Shown here piece after piece: positions 1-10,816 of a DNA stretch of 64,000 bases. A program made the translations under genes and the position numbers. The stretch is from contig VNKQ01000007.1 in assembly GCA_016508695.1 (NCBI GenBank), forward strand, positions 124,001 through 188,000, in the 5' to 3' direction. The notes under the pieces were generated by a model that was given only the letters and a program-made list of their open reading frames with translations, did no database searches and was not told the origin of the DNA. The first letter of the stretch is position 1; every line of letters starts with the position of its first letter. This DNA comes from Hyphodiscus hymeniophilus. Its lineage: Eukaryota > Ascomycota > Leotiomycetes > Helotiales > Hyphodiscaceae.

Positions 1-234
1 CCCTGTTGGAACCAGGAACCATGCGTCGGCCGAATGTCATACAACCAGATCGGCTCAAGAGCTCCACGATAGATCAGTTTGACTCGTGCCCGATCTTAGC
101 ACAAATTTCTCAACACAGAAACAACTATTAAACCGGTAATGGTCTCCCTGAAAGAGAGCCGTCGTACCTTACCTAGATCCTGAGATCTACCAATTTTGGA
201 CCTTGTTGCACAAAGGATATTCGAATACAAAAAG

Positions 235-300
235 GTAAGTAAATCCAGAGTCTTCTCTTAAGTGTCTCGACAATTTTCGTTCCACTTATATCTTATGCAG
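235..300 (+). other. Putative intron in the 5' leader of the aldo/keto reductase gene
   Basis: A strong donor (GTAAGT at 235-240) and an acceptor (TTATGCAG ending at 300) bracket 66 nt that finish ten bases before the reductase start codon. Joining them gives a leader without changing the protein, so this would be a 5'UTR intron. A 37-codon upstream reading frame starts at 21 and ends at 131. Whether it lies in the transcript is unknown. The rest of 1-310 shows nothing else I recognise. Confidence 0.5.
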
Positions 301-310
301 TCAGATCACC

Positions 311-1489
311 ATGTCGAAGCAATTTGCAACGGCTGCCAAGACAGTTGTCACACCACTTGCTCGCTACCGTCAACTATCGCCGTCAGCCGCTATCTTTGTG
401 TCTCCATTATGCTTGGGCACCATGAACTTTGGAAATGCCTACAAGGCCATGATGGGAGAATGCTCCAAGGAGACGACCTTTGAGATTCTAGACCACTACT
501 TTGAACAGGGTGGCAACTTCATCGACACAGCCAACTCCTACCAAGGGGGAGAGACCGAGACCTGGTTGGGCGAGTGGATAGCAGCTCGGAAAACCCGCGA
601 CCAAGTTGTCCTGACCACCAAATATACTGGACCTCATCGGATTTCGGACCCAAGTATCAAGATTCGCGTCAACTATGGCGGAAATGGCATCAAAGCTTTG
701 AAGCTTACTTTGGAAGACTCTCTGAAGAGGCTTCAGACGAACTACATCGACATCCTCTATCTCCACTGGTGGAACTTCACTGCGACAATACCGGAGGTGA
801 TGCACAGTCTCAATGACCTGGTGACATCTGGGAAAATCCTCTACCTCGGCATCTCCGACAGTCCCGCCTGGGTCGTGACCAAGGCGAATCAATATGCTCG
901 GGACCATGGTCTACGCCCGTTCGTGGTCTACCAAGGCCCCTGGAACGCAGCTTTCCGCGATCTCGAACGCGAGATTGTGCCCATGTGTCGCGACGAGGGC
1001 ATGGGAATCTGTGCTTATTCAGTCTTGAACTCGGGGAAATTCCAGACCAGCAAAGTCTTTCGGGAGCGCGAGGAGGAAAACCCCGGCCGAGCTCACATCC
1101 CCGTTGCTGAGCGAGACAGGAAGGTCTCCAACGCGTTGGAGAAGCTTGCCGATGCAAAGAAAAGCAGTCTTACCAACATGGCCTTGGCTTATATCCTCAG
1201 CAAGGAGCCTTACGTATTTCCGATTGTTGGCGGCAGGAAGGTCGAACATCTCAAGGGTAACATCGAAGGATTGACCGTCAGCCTGACTGCTGACGATGTT
1301 GCTAAGGTCGACAGTGCCTACCAATTTGACCCGGGCTTTCCACAGACATTCCTCAGCGGTACGATTGCAGCGGGAGCCGACGCACCGCAGAGTTTAGCTT
1401 CACGGGCGAGTGAAATACGTTGGACTGCCGTTCAAAGTACAATTGACTGGGTTGAAGGACCCAAAGCGATCACACCTACTGTCTCTTGA
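311..1489 (+). CDS. Aldo/keto reductase, norsolorinic acid reductase/aryl-alcohol dehydrogenase-like
   Basis: A 392-residue single-exon protein of the aldo/keto reductase superfamily, which uses NADPH to reduce aldehydes or ketones in a TIM barrel. The start of the barrel reads SPLCLGTMNFG (about residue 31). The catalytic tetrad is visible in order: Asp in FIDTANSYQGG (about 71), Tyr in the same segment, Lys in VVLTTKYTG (about 104), and His in ILYLHWWNFT (about 152). The segment near residue 306 (FPIVGGRKVEHL) is the usual cofactor-binding region. The tail after residue 350 is a little longer than in small family members. The overall pattern is that of the AKR9/NorB-like branch common in fungi. 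Its substrate cannot be read from the sequence. It starts the accessory stretch and is convergent with the D-amino acid oxidase gene. Confidence 0.88.
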   Translation: MSKQFATAAKTVVTPLARYRQLSPSAAIFVSPLCLGTMNFGNAYKAMMGECSKETTFEILDHYFEQGGNFIDTANSYQGGETETWLGEWIAARKTRDQVVLTTKYTGPHRISDPSIKIRVNYGGNGIKALKLTLEDSLKRLQTNYIDILYLHWWNFTATIPEVMHSLNDLVTSGKILYLGISDSPAWVVTKANQYARDHGLRPFVVYQGPWNAAFRDLEREIVPMCRDEGMGICAYSVLNSGKFQTSKVFREREEENPGRAHIPVAERDRKVSNALEKLADAKKSSLTNMALAYILSKEPYVFPIVGGRKVEHLKGNIEGLTVSLTADDVAKVDSAYQFDPGFPQTFLSGTIAAGADAPQSLASRASEIRWTAVQSTIDWVEGPKAITPTVS

Positions 1490-1922
1490 GGGGCTTGGGG
1501 AGAAGGTTGCGCGCGGAAAGAAGGCCACGCTGCTAGCCTATCGATACACCTAGGTGATACATCAATGTTGAAGGGAAGGCTTTATATTTGGATTCGGCTA
1601 CTCGATAGATCGCAATCACTCAATCACTCATTCACCCTCTGCCCACTTCCTTTCCTCCCGTCGTCATTCCTCTCATAACCCGTTTGCTGTTGGAGTTGCA
1701 CGCTCGCAGCTCGATAGCGTGGAATACTGGTTGACTTTCGACCGGCAAATGAGTCTGAACAGACTAAGGGGGACAGGATTTGAAGGAGATACGGACCCGG
1801 CCCAGGGCTGGTTGGACACTAGTATCTACTTTCCCCTCCCTTGATCAAATTCAAATTTTCATTCGCTTTTGGTGCCCTTGTTAACAATGTTATGTGAATC
1901 TTTCACCGGGTATTTCTTTCTT
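1490..1922. other. Intergenic, convergent 3' ends
   Basis: 433 bp between the stop codons of the reductase and the D-amino acid oxidase. It is pyrimidine-rich around 1620-1680 (tandem CAATCACT/CATTCACC-like words). I see no gene, repeat family or RNA here. Confidence 0.6.
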
Positions 1923-2952
1923 CTATAACTTTGCTTTAATTGTATCAATATCAATCAGTTCTCGGACCTTTTCTGCTACACCAAAGGAGTAGATATATCC
2001 GGCACCCTCGACCCCATAAGCATGCACGATATCTCCCTCTCTCTCAACCCTCAAACCACCTTTCCTTCCTGGCCTAAATCCCACTATATCGGTGACAGAA
2101 GAAACGTCCAAATCCTTGAAAGCCCCATTCGTGATTCGGTTGACTCGCTTGAGAATGCCGTTCTTCAACTCGACATCCACTTCAGCGTCAAGTCTATCGG
2201 ACTTGATACCGCCCATTATCACACCCCCAGATCCCATCCTTGGAATCACGTACGTATATTCCGAACCCTCCCTCATGACCAATTCCTCAAAATTACTCTT
2301 CACAAACATGGTTTGTCCCCGTATTGGTCTAACAGCCTCGTCTTGAGCCAGCTTTCGAGCGCCGACTCCCGACGCATTGACAATTACCGTTGCGCCTATC
2401 AGTCTTCTTGCTTCATCAAAAGAACCTATTTCAGCTCTCAAAAACTTGACTCCTTTACCATCCAGGTCTTTCTTCAGCCAAGGTAGGAGAAGGAGGGGAT
2501 TCATTGCTAAAGTTGTATATTTGACCCCGAATTTTACACCTGTTGGCAGCTCTGAGGAGGCCAACACTCGGTAGTCTGGCATCAAATTCTTATACCACAG
2601 CTTTGAGTCATCGGCGAAATCGTCCCGGTACTCTGTCATGGGGTAGAGCTTCACTCCACTGCTGGGATCGCGATGTGCTCGCGACCAGTAAAAGTTGAAT
2701 GCATCAATTTGCATCTTTTGCTGGGGTTTAGAGGCGGCATGCTGCGGATGGAATACAGCTCCAGCCCTGGCTGTGGTTAGTCTAATGGTGGATGCGAGTG
2801 AAAGACACACATTACCAAGGACTAGCCCAATTAAGACCGAGATCTCCTGGTAAGTCTCGGGCTATGATCGTGACTTTATGGTTTGAGGAAAGCACATGCG
2901 CTATCGCAAGACCAGTGATGCCGGCTCCAATAATACCGATCGGCTCTCCCAT
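1923..2952 (-). CDS. D-amino acid oxidase with C-terminal peroxisomal signal
   Basis: FAD enzyme that oxidises D-amino acids to 2-oxo acids, ammonia and hydrogen peroxide. Two exons (2952-2816 and 2766-1923) flank a 49-nt intron and encode 326 aa. The first exon gives the Rossmann FAD motif MGEPIGIIGAGITGLAIA. The join restores the family motif WASPWAGA. Further family hallmarks are TYVIPRMGSGGVIMGG (about 232), and GFRPGRKGG (about 280), which holds the conserved substrate-binding Arg. GAGYIYSFGVAE near the end is the last FAD contact. The protein ends in AKL, a PTS1 tripeptide, so it is expected in peroxisomes with catalase. The reading frame from 2810 alone would lack the FAD motif, which is why I chose the spliced start at 2952. 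Confidence 0.9.
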
Positions 2953-3824
2953 TATGTGTTAGTGGAATACGGGCCGGTTTCGCCCGTCCCTTTTGCACCC
3001 TGAACTTGCTGTAGATCTTCTGTTAGAAGGGGTGTTCCAAAAGAAATACAGGTAGAGAATCTGATGTCTATCATCTGTGTTGGTCAACTTGGTCTTCGCT
3101 TATATTCAGGAGTTACAAACGGGCTACGAACGCGGAAGACTGCTGGATACAATTCCAAATAATAGTTGCAATTTACTATTATGCTCAACAGCTTTAAATA
3201 TATTATTCATAAGTCGAAGACTAAATTGGAAGGACTTCGCGATGTTTGAGGAGGAAGTTCAAGGAAAGTGGGGTGTCATGTGATGGCGGGGTTATTACTG
3301 TACCCGCCTTATTATTATGATATCCCTCACTATCCCAGTGAAGAAGCTCCAAGAAAGGCTTCTGCCATAGGTTTCTGGTGCTACTATATTGAAATGAGAT
3401 TCGTAATTCTCTTATCTGAAAGGAAATGCCACGTGCTCTACTAGAAGGTAGGACATTTGCCATTCAACCGAGGCCATGAAACACGTCGAGTAGGTCTTGT
3501 CATTGTCGAGCTTCGTCCCAACTCTATCATTAAAACATCATTTTCAATGCATCACAATGTAAACTTCGACTTCAAACACAACTGTAGAACCCTCGCAGTC
3601 CTCGCAGAGGCGTAAGACAACTCTGGCAGTAATCAAGAGTTTTTGAGTAATGGAGAATTCCAAGTCTATGAAATCCGATGGAAATCTACTAGAACTAAAT
3701 AGCAAAAATTCTCTGACTTCCCAGAGTAGGTCAGATAAAATACAACAGCCCCTCAATTCGACCACCGAAAGACATGACTTGAGTCGCATTGCTGGTTCTA
3801 TACATGAACTCTAGTTCTATCCGC
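2953..3824. other. Intergenic, no supported gene
   Basis: About 870 bp between the start of the oxidase and the stop of the sugar transporter. AT-rich around 3160-3220. Short open frames on both strands lack any recognisable motif or splice pattern, so I call none. Confidence 0.5.
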
Positions 3825-5790
3825 TCAAACCTTATCATTACTTTTCTCACCAGCACCAAACTCAGCATTCTCTATATGATGATTAATACCATGAACGTTG
3901 TAATCTTGGAGGCGTTTCTCTAATTCTGCATCTTCGCTCTTGTCATTGTGAGTGATGCGTACAGCAACTGGGTCACCGAAAAGCTCATTGATTTCTTCTA
4001 GAGATAAGCCGTTCATCTAATAGGCTGTTAGTTCGTGGCTCAGATAGATCATTTTAGGATACGTACTTCAGGAATGAATCTCCAAACAAAGAAGAATGTG
4101 ACAATATCAAGACAGATGAAGACGATGTAGAATTTATAGCCAATATTAGCGAAACCTGCGCAGATTAGTTAGTATATGCTTGGCTATAGGAAAGAACTAC
4201 TTACTGATTGGAGCAACCCCAACAAACAACGCAGCAGCACAGAACTGTGCTGCAAGCGATAGCGCAATTCCCATACTGCGGAATTCCATGGGAAATGTCT
4301 CCGAGGCAATGACATATTGCTGAGGATCCATACATGAGGCAAAGAAGACGACGTAGAGGAAGATGAAGAACACCCCGAAACCCAGACCGACGTTATTGGT
4401 CGACCCCGTTTGGACGAAGTACTTGGTCAAAGCAGCTTCGGCTGAGAGACAAGCAGCAGTGGTGGCAATACCGATCATGAAAATCTTCTTACGGCCAAAT
4501 CGATCCATGAAAACGACGGCGCCAGTGAAATTTCCAAGCGCGCCGAAAACGTTCCAAATGGCAAGAAGGAGAATTGGTATGCCGCCCTTAACCCCAAGCT
4601 GATTATAAATACTGATTTGATAGTCTGCATATGGTCAGCCTACACGAGGTTGGATTTGTGACTGGAAGTGATTACTGACTGTTCATGACCAAGTTCATTG
4701 AGCAAGCAACAGTCAGAGTTGCACCAACACCTACGACAAGACGTCGACGGTAACTAGCTTGCTGAAAGAAATTCCACCAGCGTTTAACGCCAAGGGATTC
4801 CATTCTACTCTTGTCAAGAGTGAATTGTTCGGTGATCTGTAGCATCTCAGATTTGGCAAAAGTATCGGTGGGATCGTCTGGGTCGGAATGCAGTCTATGA
4901 ATGACTGCCCAGGCATCTTCATTCCGATCTTGACTGATGACTTCAAGCTGTCAGTAACGAAGACTTTCATTCTTTTTAGGATGAGCGACCTACGCCATCG
5001 AGGACTTTCTGGTAGGAAGAAACTTCCGGCGAGGAGGATAATAACGAACACGAGTTGCTGTGCAAAAGGATATCGCCATTGGAAGGAACTCTTCTGGGCA
5101 TAATAGCAGCCAAAGCCTGTAAAGCCCGAGAGCGAGTATCCTGTGCCAAGGCCGGTGCCGTGGAGACCAACGTGGAAGCCTCGATCCTGCGGAGGTGAAA
5201 GCTCACATTGGTACAGAGGAACTTGTAGGCACCGTTAGAAATATTCAAAATGGAGGTGAGTTTGGAGCTCATACCTCCGCAAACCATTATTCCTACACCC
5301 CAGCCCATGATAAATCGCGAGGCGAGATACATGCCGATATTGACGGATCCTGCCATGAGCGAGCCACCGATTATACAGACAACGCAAGCTATCTGAATTG
5401 TCCTTAGGCGACCAAACTGAGTTCCCGTCCATGCAGAAAAGATGCAGCCAAGTGCCGCGCCGGCAAAGAATAAGCCATTCATCGCACCTATTCGAAAAGT
5501 TAGCACATGGCTTCAGTATTCTTGATTGCTGCGCTGGGGAATTCACCAACGATGGTATTCGTGTGAGCGAGACCCGGGCCAGTTTGTTCAAGATGGAAAT
5601 ATTCGAAGAACGATGGCTGTCCAAGCACTTGGCCAATGATGCTGGCGGCATAGCCTTCAATCCAGTCAGTCATTTTTCATGAATCATACTAGGGAACAGA
5701 GCACAGATAGATCCTTAACATACCATATCCAATAGATCCAATGGCCACGAAGGCTGTGATATAACTCGTCTGTCTATTTTTCTTGCCCAT
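3825..5790 (-). CDS. MFS sugar transporter
   Basis: Eight exons (5790-5724, 5654-5547, 5487-5275, 5221-4994, 4940-4680, 4624-4205, 4155-4067, 4016-3825) join in frame to 525 aa, the usual size of fungal hexose transporters with 12 membrane helices. Visible family signatures: ASRFIMGWGVGI (helix 4), the join PLYQCELSPPQDRG after helix 4, LPESPRWL at the end of helix 6, DRFGRKKIF between helices 8 and 9, and ASETFPMEFRSMGIA (the PETK-like motif). The tail is a cytoplasmic helix LSLEEINELFGD. Every join repairs a motif, so the gene looks intact despite lacking a long open frame. An in-frame Met at 5871 would add 27 residues. I prefer 5790 because related proteins start close to the first helix. 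Substrate unknown. Confidence 0.88.
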
Positions 5791-7660
5791 CGTGGAAGAT
5801 TGTGAAGCGATGTCCAAAAGCTGAAAATCAGCAGTTGCAACTGTGGGGAGATTGCTGGCTGGGTTGACCAAAAGTTGCCTTGCAAACCTTACATCTCAAT
5901 AATCTAGAATTTTGACAAATTGGCTCAGAGGTCGATATGTAGGAGATCAAAGCCATACTCGGTACTTCCAATCTTCGAACTTCCCCCAAGTTGGGGAAGT
6001 AATACACATGCGGGGCCCCGCGATGTATTTATTCCCGGGCTCTTGGCTTGGCAAAGCCAAATTAGTCGATTGTATTGCATCTAACAAACAACTTCTCCTT
6101 CTCAATCTTCTTGGCTCCAAGGATACCAGCCTCCTCATTACAGAAGACTCCCTTAACATGTTCCCTAGTGGAAGCATCGTAATAATCATGTCCTAAACTC
6201 GGAATTAGTAAATATTATATATCGACTCCTATAAAATGACTCACAGATTGTTCAACCACTTCTTTTGGATTTGCCGCTGCCTTCGCGCCTTTTGTCTCAG
6301 CAACAAGTCTCTTCAAAACCGTTACAATGATTCCACACACGATTAGAGTCGACCCCGCAGGAAGTTTCGAATGCAGATCCGGCCCATGTAGTAGCCCATG
6401 TTACCGAGCCCTGTATTTGCCAAGAAAGTTAGTACCTGCACGGTGCTTGAGCCTTGAGTAGTGCATGATGGGGCAGACTTGCTGATGAGGCCATACATAG
6501 CCATTGGTATTTCTCTTTCTGCTATAATTGAACCTATCGTGATTGTTCCGGTAGATGATAAAAGTCAGCAGTCCCCACACTACCCCGCACGAATCTATAT
6601 ATGTTGTCCTGTAGCTTTCCCCAAATTGGAGAAATTCGGAGAAATAGGTGCCAAGAGGCCAGGGGGTATGACTCGGTAAGAGGTGTCGAGACATTGACAC
6701 AAAAGCCTTTACCAAAGAAGATTAAGGGTGAATGAGATGAGCATAACGAGTTTTCTAAGATCATAGATTCTGGGGCCGACATTGACGAAGCAAAATTGCC
6801 CAAGGATGAGCGTTGAGCCGATACGTATGCTTGTAGTGAAGATTGATACAAATGATCTGTTACCTGACAAGCATAGATGCTAGAATCAGGCGTTGCTTTG
6901 GCAACAAGGCTGGTGCCGAGGTATCAATTGTCGCAGATATTGGCGGCGTTGAATGTTAATGCTGGCTGATTGAATGAAGTAGGACGCTTCTGAATTGATG
7001 GTTCTCTGGAAGGTAAGGAGGACTTGAAGGACTGGGACGGTGCGCCGGACCAAGTGGAGGCGGAAGAGGAGGAAGCTGAGGAAGCCAAAGAGGATCTATA
7101 TGGACTGCTGCGATAGGATATGACACTAGGTAGGTGGCGGATCGTCTTTATCGTAATACCTCAATATAAACCTAATCTGGCTGATATTGGCAAAACACTA
7201 GTCGTCACTTCTAAAGCCAAACAAAAAAAAAGTAGACCGTTTCGAGTGGTCCGTTGACCGATCGACTAAAGCGAAAAGATTGAGATACAGTAATATTCAC
7301 ACAACCGATAAGCGGATGAGCAATGTAAGAGTAAGACTTGGCGATTACAGAAGGTGCGAAGGATACTAGAACCTTGGTGACCTTTTCAATCTGGAGAAAA
7401 TGGAAGCTGAAATACAGCTCGTATCTTTTCTTCGATAGCCTCTTACTTTGGTATTGAGGGTCACCACTAGAACTTCACCCATTAAAATTGCATATGATCA
7501 GAGTATAGTCTCAGCCGAGGAACGGGTAGGAATCTGTCTGCTTGTTGTATTGGCTCTAGGAGTTTGAGTTCGATACTAAGCATAATATGATCGTATTCAA
7601 AATAGTAACACAAGACCACTTCCAAGCTTTTAAAGTACCTTAATCCACAAACGTAGACCC
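5791..7660. other. Long intergenic stretch with one coding-like remnant
   Basis: About 1.9 kb without a supported complete gene. The only coding-like signal is the minus-strand segment at 6062-6400, listed separately. From 6720 to 7660 the open frames are short and show no motif. An oligo-A run lies at 7221-7229. Confidence 0.45.
6062..6400 (-). pseudogene. Coding-like remnant of unknown family
   Basis: On the minus strand a segment reads as a hydrophobic helix (KLPAGSTLIVCGIIVTVLKR) followed by a charged Ala/Lys-rich linker. After a possible intron with acceptor GAGTTTAG at 6200-6193 comes a charged tail containing HDYYDAS, NEEAGILGAKKIEKEKL and a stop at 6062. The composition looks like real protein, but the upstream frame is closed near 6400, and I cannot build a start codon or a confident splice donor. 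I do not recognise the family. It could be the decayed 3' part of a small membrane-protein gene, or a live gene whose upstream exons I failed to find. Confidence 0.25.
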
Positions 7661-8643
7661 TCACCCTTCCAAAGAAAAGCCCACATCACCACTATTTTCT
7701 GTCCCTAGCTTCACCAACCTAGCTCTCATTCCCTCGGCTCTATTTCTCTCCTCTCCCTGCAGTCCACTCAGATCAATTCGCTCAACCCACTTCCCAATCC
7801 CGTGTTGCAGCACATTTCTTGCCCTTAATCTACTCCCCCAACATGTCCCATACTTCCATGAAGCGTCATCCTCTCCACGCCACTTAAATACGCACCCCGA
7901 TGCAGGATATTGTTGTTATAAAACACCACATCGCCAGCCTTCATCCGCACTTTGATCTCACCCGGAAGTCCCTTCTCATAAGGGTCCGCACTCCTCTCAA
8001 CATCCGTCCGCGCCCGGGCATGACTTCCAGGAACCACAATCAGACTTTCGTCGTCATAGAGGGCTAGATTCCACTGCGCATGCCAAGCCGGCTCTCGCAA
8101 TCGCTCAATTTCCTCTTCTGCCGTTGCCGAAGGCTGGATGTCATCTCGATGCCATTTCAGCTCAAAATCCCTGTCCGGTCTGATCAAGAGATTGAAAAGC
8201 TCGAGCACCAACTCGTCATCAGTGCAATGAAGCAGTTCCTTCACCACGTCGATAACCTCGTGCGAGAAGTAGTTATTGATGAACGTTTGAGAATGAGGCA
8301 GGTCGGGATGCATCATAAATTGCACGCCCCAGATTCCACCAGCAGCCGGATTCGTCCCTGGTGCGATGTCCCAGGGCGGGAACTGTTTTGGGAGAGTGCG
8401 TACTGAGGGCCACTTGCCCCCGCGAGCCAGCTCGATGGTTTCTGCCGATGCGGTACGTAGAGCGGCGATTTGGGATGCATTTAGAATGGAGGGGATGAGG
8501 ACGAAGCCGTCTCGAGTCAGGGACTCGAGGTACTTTGGTTGTGTCATTGGATATTGCACTTTCTGAGAGATCTTAAAATCAGATGAGGCTTTTCTACGTG
8601 GCCTTATACTCCTTATTTGAAGGACATTCTCTGAGTCCTTCAC
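7661..8643 (-). CDS. Phytanoyl-CoA dioxygenase (PhyH) family protein, frameshifted near the 3' end
   Basis: Fe(II)/2-oxoglutarate-dependent oxygenase of the PhyH family. The core reads LTRDGFVLIPSILN near the start, then the HxD iron-binding motif LKWHRDDIQ, then the distal His in NNNILHRGAY. The open frame ends early at 7825, just after SMGHVGGVD. In the next frame, reading continues for about 55 codons with RARNVLQHGIGKWVERI and ends GDVGFSLEG with a stop at 7661. This tail resembles the usual C-terminus of fungal PhyH-like proteins as I recall them. The switch falls at a run of five C's on the plus strand (7835-7839): one base more or two fewer would fuse the frames. Met at 8547 (MTQPKYLES) may be the true start, since residues upstream of it look like leader. 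A sequencing or assembly error is as likely as real decay. Confidence 0.75.
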
Positions 8644-9007
8644 GGGCGTCGTTACATATCAGGTGACATACGGTGACAGAAGGAAACGGAGATAGGCAAT
8701 CCTCTTGGACGTTGCAGTTCAAATGGGCAGTAAATTTTTGGCGGGAGAGCGTTGAAGTAACTTTAACTAAGATGTAACGTTAAGTAAAGAGCTAAGTGTC
8801 TTATGAGAGCTTATTGATAATGGTTTGCTTGGAGAAGTGGGGGAACAAGTACTGTACCAAAGTAGGAAAGGTGCCGATACTTGCACTAGGAGCATCACGT
8901 GCGTGCTTTAGACTTTGAAATTGACTTCAGAGACGAAGATGTCTTACTATAGGCTACATTGGCAGTGAGAATGCTTCTTGTCATTGATACCTCAGTAAGA
9001 TCAATGC
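8644..9007. other. Intergenic
   Basis: 364 bp between the dioxygenase start and the alpha-galactosidase stop. No gene, repeat or RNA seen. It must contain the promoter of the dioxygenase. Confidence 0.55.
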
Positions 9008-10816
9008 TTAGATTATCTTGACTCCACTCGGCAACCCAAAAACCTGACTGTTTTCTTCCCATAAACAGGGAGAAGTAATGACCATCTCATCTTCACCCTC
9101 CGTAAGACACCCCTTCGATTTTCGGCTTCGCACATTCCCAGTAATATGGTAGTCCCACTGCTGAGCCAATCTTCCCGAGCAAACCTCAAGCGTGACATTG
9201 CCCGCACCCCGATCTGTGAGACATTTCAACGGACTTGACCTCTCGCCCGAAAGGGTTGAAATAGTGCCGTCACTTTTGGTCTGCCAGACTTGTCCGTCAG
9301 CCCCGGTAGAGTTTGCGAACCCTACTGTTTCTCCAGGATAAGAAGTCAAGCAAGTGAGTGATGCTGTGTTGAAGAACATCCCAGTGGGAGTGACAGCCCA
9401 TTGGTGACCAAGTGCCGAAAGTCTCATTACCGCTGTTCCATGAGAGGGAACATTAACAGCAGTCACCTTATTTGAGGCAACGCTCCAAGAGCCCGTCCAA
9501 AGATCCTTCACCTTGACAATGGATAACGGGGGAAGTCCTATTCTTTCGAATGGGATTTTGAGATCTGATGTGAAGTTCCCACGGTTGATAGCTGTGACCA
9601 GTCGGTCTCCATTGGCAAGACTTTTCGTAAGAACATCCCAAGTTCCATCTTGACTGACGAGCGTTGCTTGGAGAGCCAAGGGATCTTGGTTCACCGAAAT
9701 TAGGTCCTTGTTTGTTAGGTACTTGACCTCCTCGGGTGTAAAATCCGGGATATATGCACTAATGATCAGAGGTGCTGACAAAGAAGCCCAAATTGCGAAG
9801 TGGGATTTCTTCTCAGCCAGCGTGTAGTCGAAGTGGTCGACATTCAAGAAGTCCGGGTCATTGAACTAGAGTTTCTGAGAGTAAGCATAATCAACGAGGT
9901 AAATCTAGGTGTTTGGATGAGGCTTGAAGGCAAAAAGGTTTGAGTCCTGAACACGCGAAATGACGAAACAGGAGGTAATGCTTGAAGAAATCAAGGTACT
10001 TACATATCCAGGGCGTTGGTACCGGGCCAAGCGCACTTCTTGTCCGTAGTTGAACATAACGCTGTCCCAGCCTGTGATATCTGGCCAGTAGAGAGTTGAG
10101 TTCCAGACTAGAGTATCTCGAGAATGTCGAGCGAGTTGACCGTATTCGGGTACCCAGTCCATGACAGTATACCAATCGGTCAAATTGTCTGCTTCTGCGA
10201 AGTATGCCGGTGCCGACTCGGAGAAAACTAGTGGGGGTTCCATTGCGCTAAGAATTGCATGCCAGTGGCCGTACACCATCTTGTACTCCTCCTCGGTCCC
10301 TGTGGGCATATTGCAGCCATCAAGTTTGACGTAGTCGAAACCCCAAGAAGCAAATGTCTCAGCATCTAATCGTTCATATCCATGTGCACCTGGATATCCT
10401 CCACAAGATTTCAGCCCTGCGTCCGTATAGATTCCAGCTTGAAAGCCAAGGCTTTTGAGGTAACTTGTCAGCCATGGGAGGCCCCGAGGAAACTTCGCGG
10501 GATTCCATTGCATGGAACCATTGGCGGCACGCTCCCCTAAGCTCCAGCAGTCATCGAGATTGAGACGGTTATAGCCCGCTTCTAACAACCCGAATTTGAC
10601 CATCGCATGGGCGGTGTCAACAAACAACGTTTCGTTGAGACCACACATAAAGGCAGACCAGTCATTGAATCCTTGAAATAGTGAGCTAAACACATTCAAG
10701 TCGTGGGGTTGAGATCACGTACCCATTGGGGGGGTTGGCTGAAGGACCGACACCGCACAAAACGCTGTAGGCAGAGCGGCTGCCACTAGGGCCGCATAAT
10801 TTCGCATCTTAAGCAT
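9008..10816 (-). CDS. Secreted GH27 alpha-galactosidase with ricin-B-like lectin domain
   Basis: Three exons (10816-10723, 10671-10004, 9865-9008) give 539 aa. Residues 1 to about 21 form a signal peptide (MLKMRNYAALVAAALPTAFC). The mature start is TPPMGFNDWSAFMCG, the GH27 opening (usually PPMGWNSW), and this motif is made by the first splice join. NRLNLDDCWS and the nucleophile motif FDYVKLDGCNMPTG (about residue 130) follow; the acid/base Asp probably lies in the ARHSRDTLVW region. From about residue 400 to the end is a lectin-like tail with QVWQ and QQWDY repeats and paired Cys, a ricin-B/CBM13-type fold. The enzyme would remove terminal alpha-galactose from plant galactomannans or raffinose sugars outside the cell. 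The 138-nt second intron is long for this genome. Confidence 0.9.
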
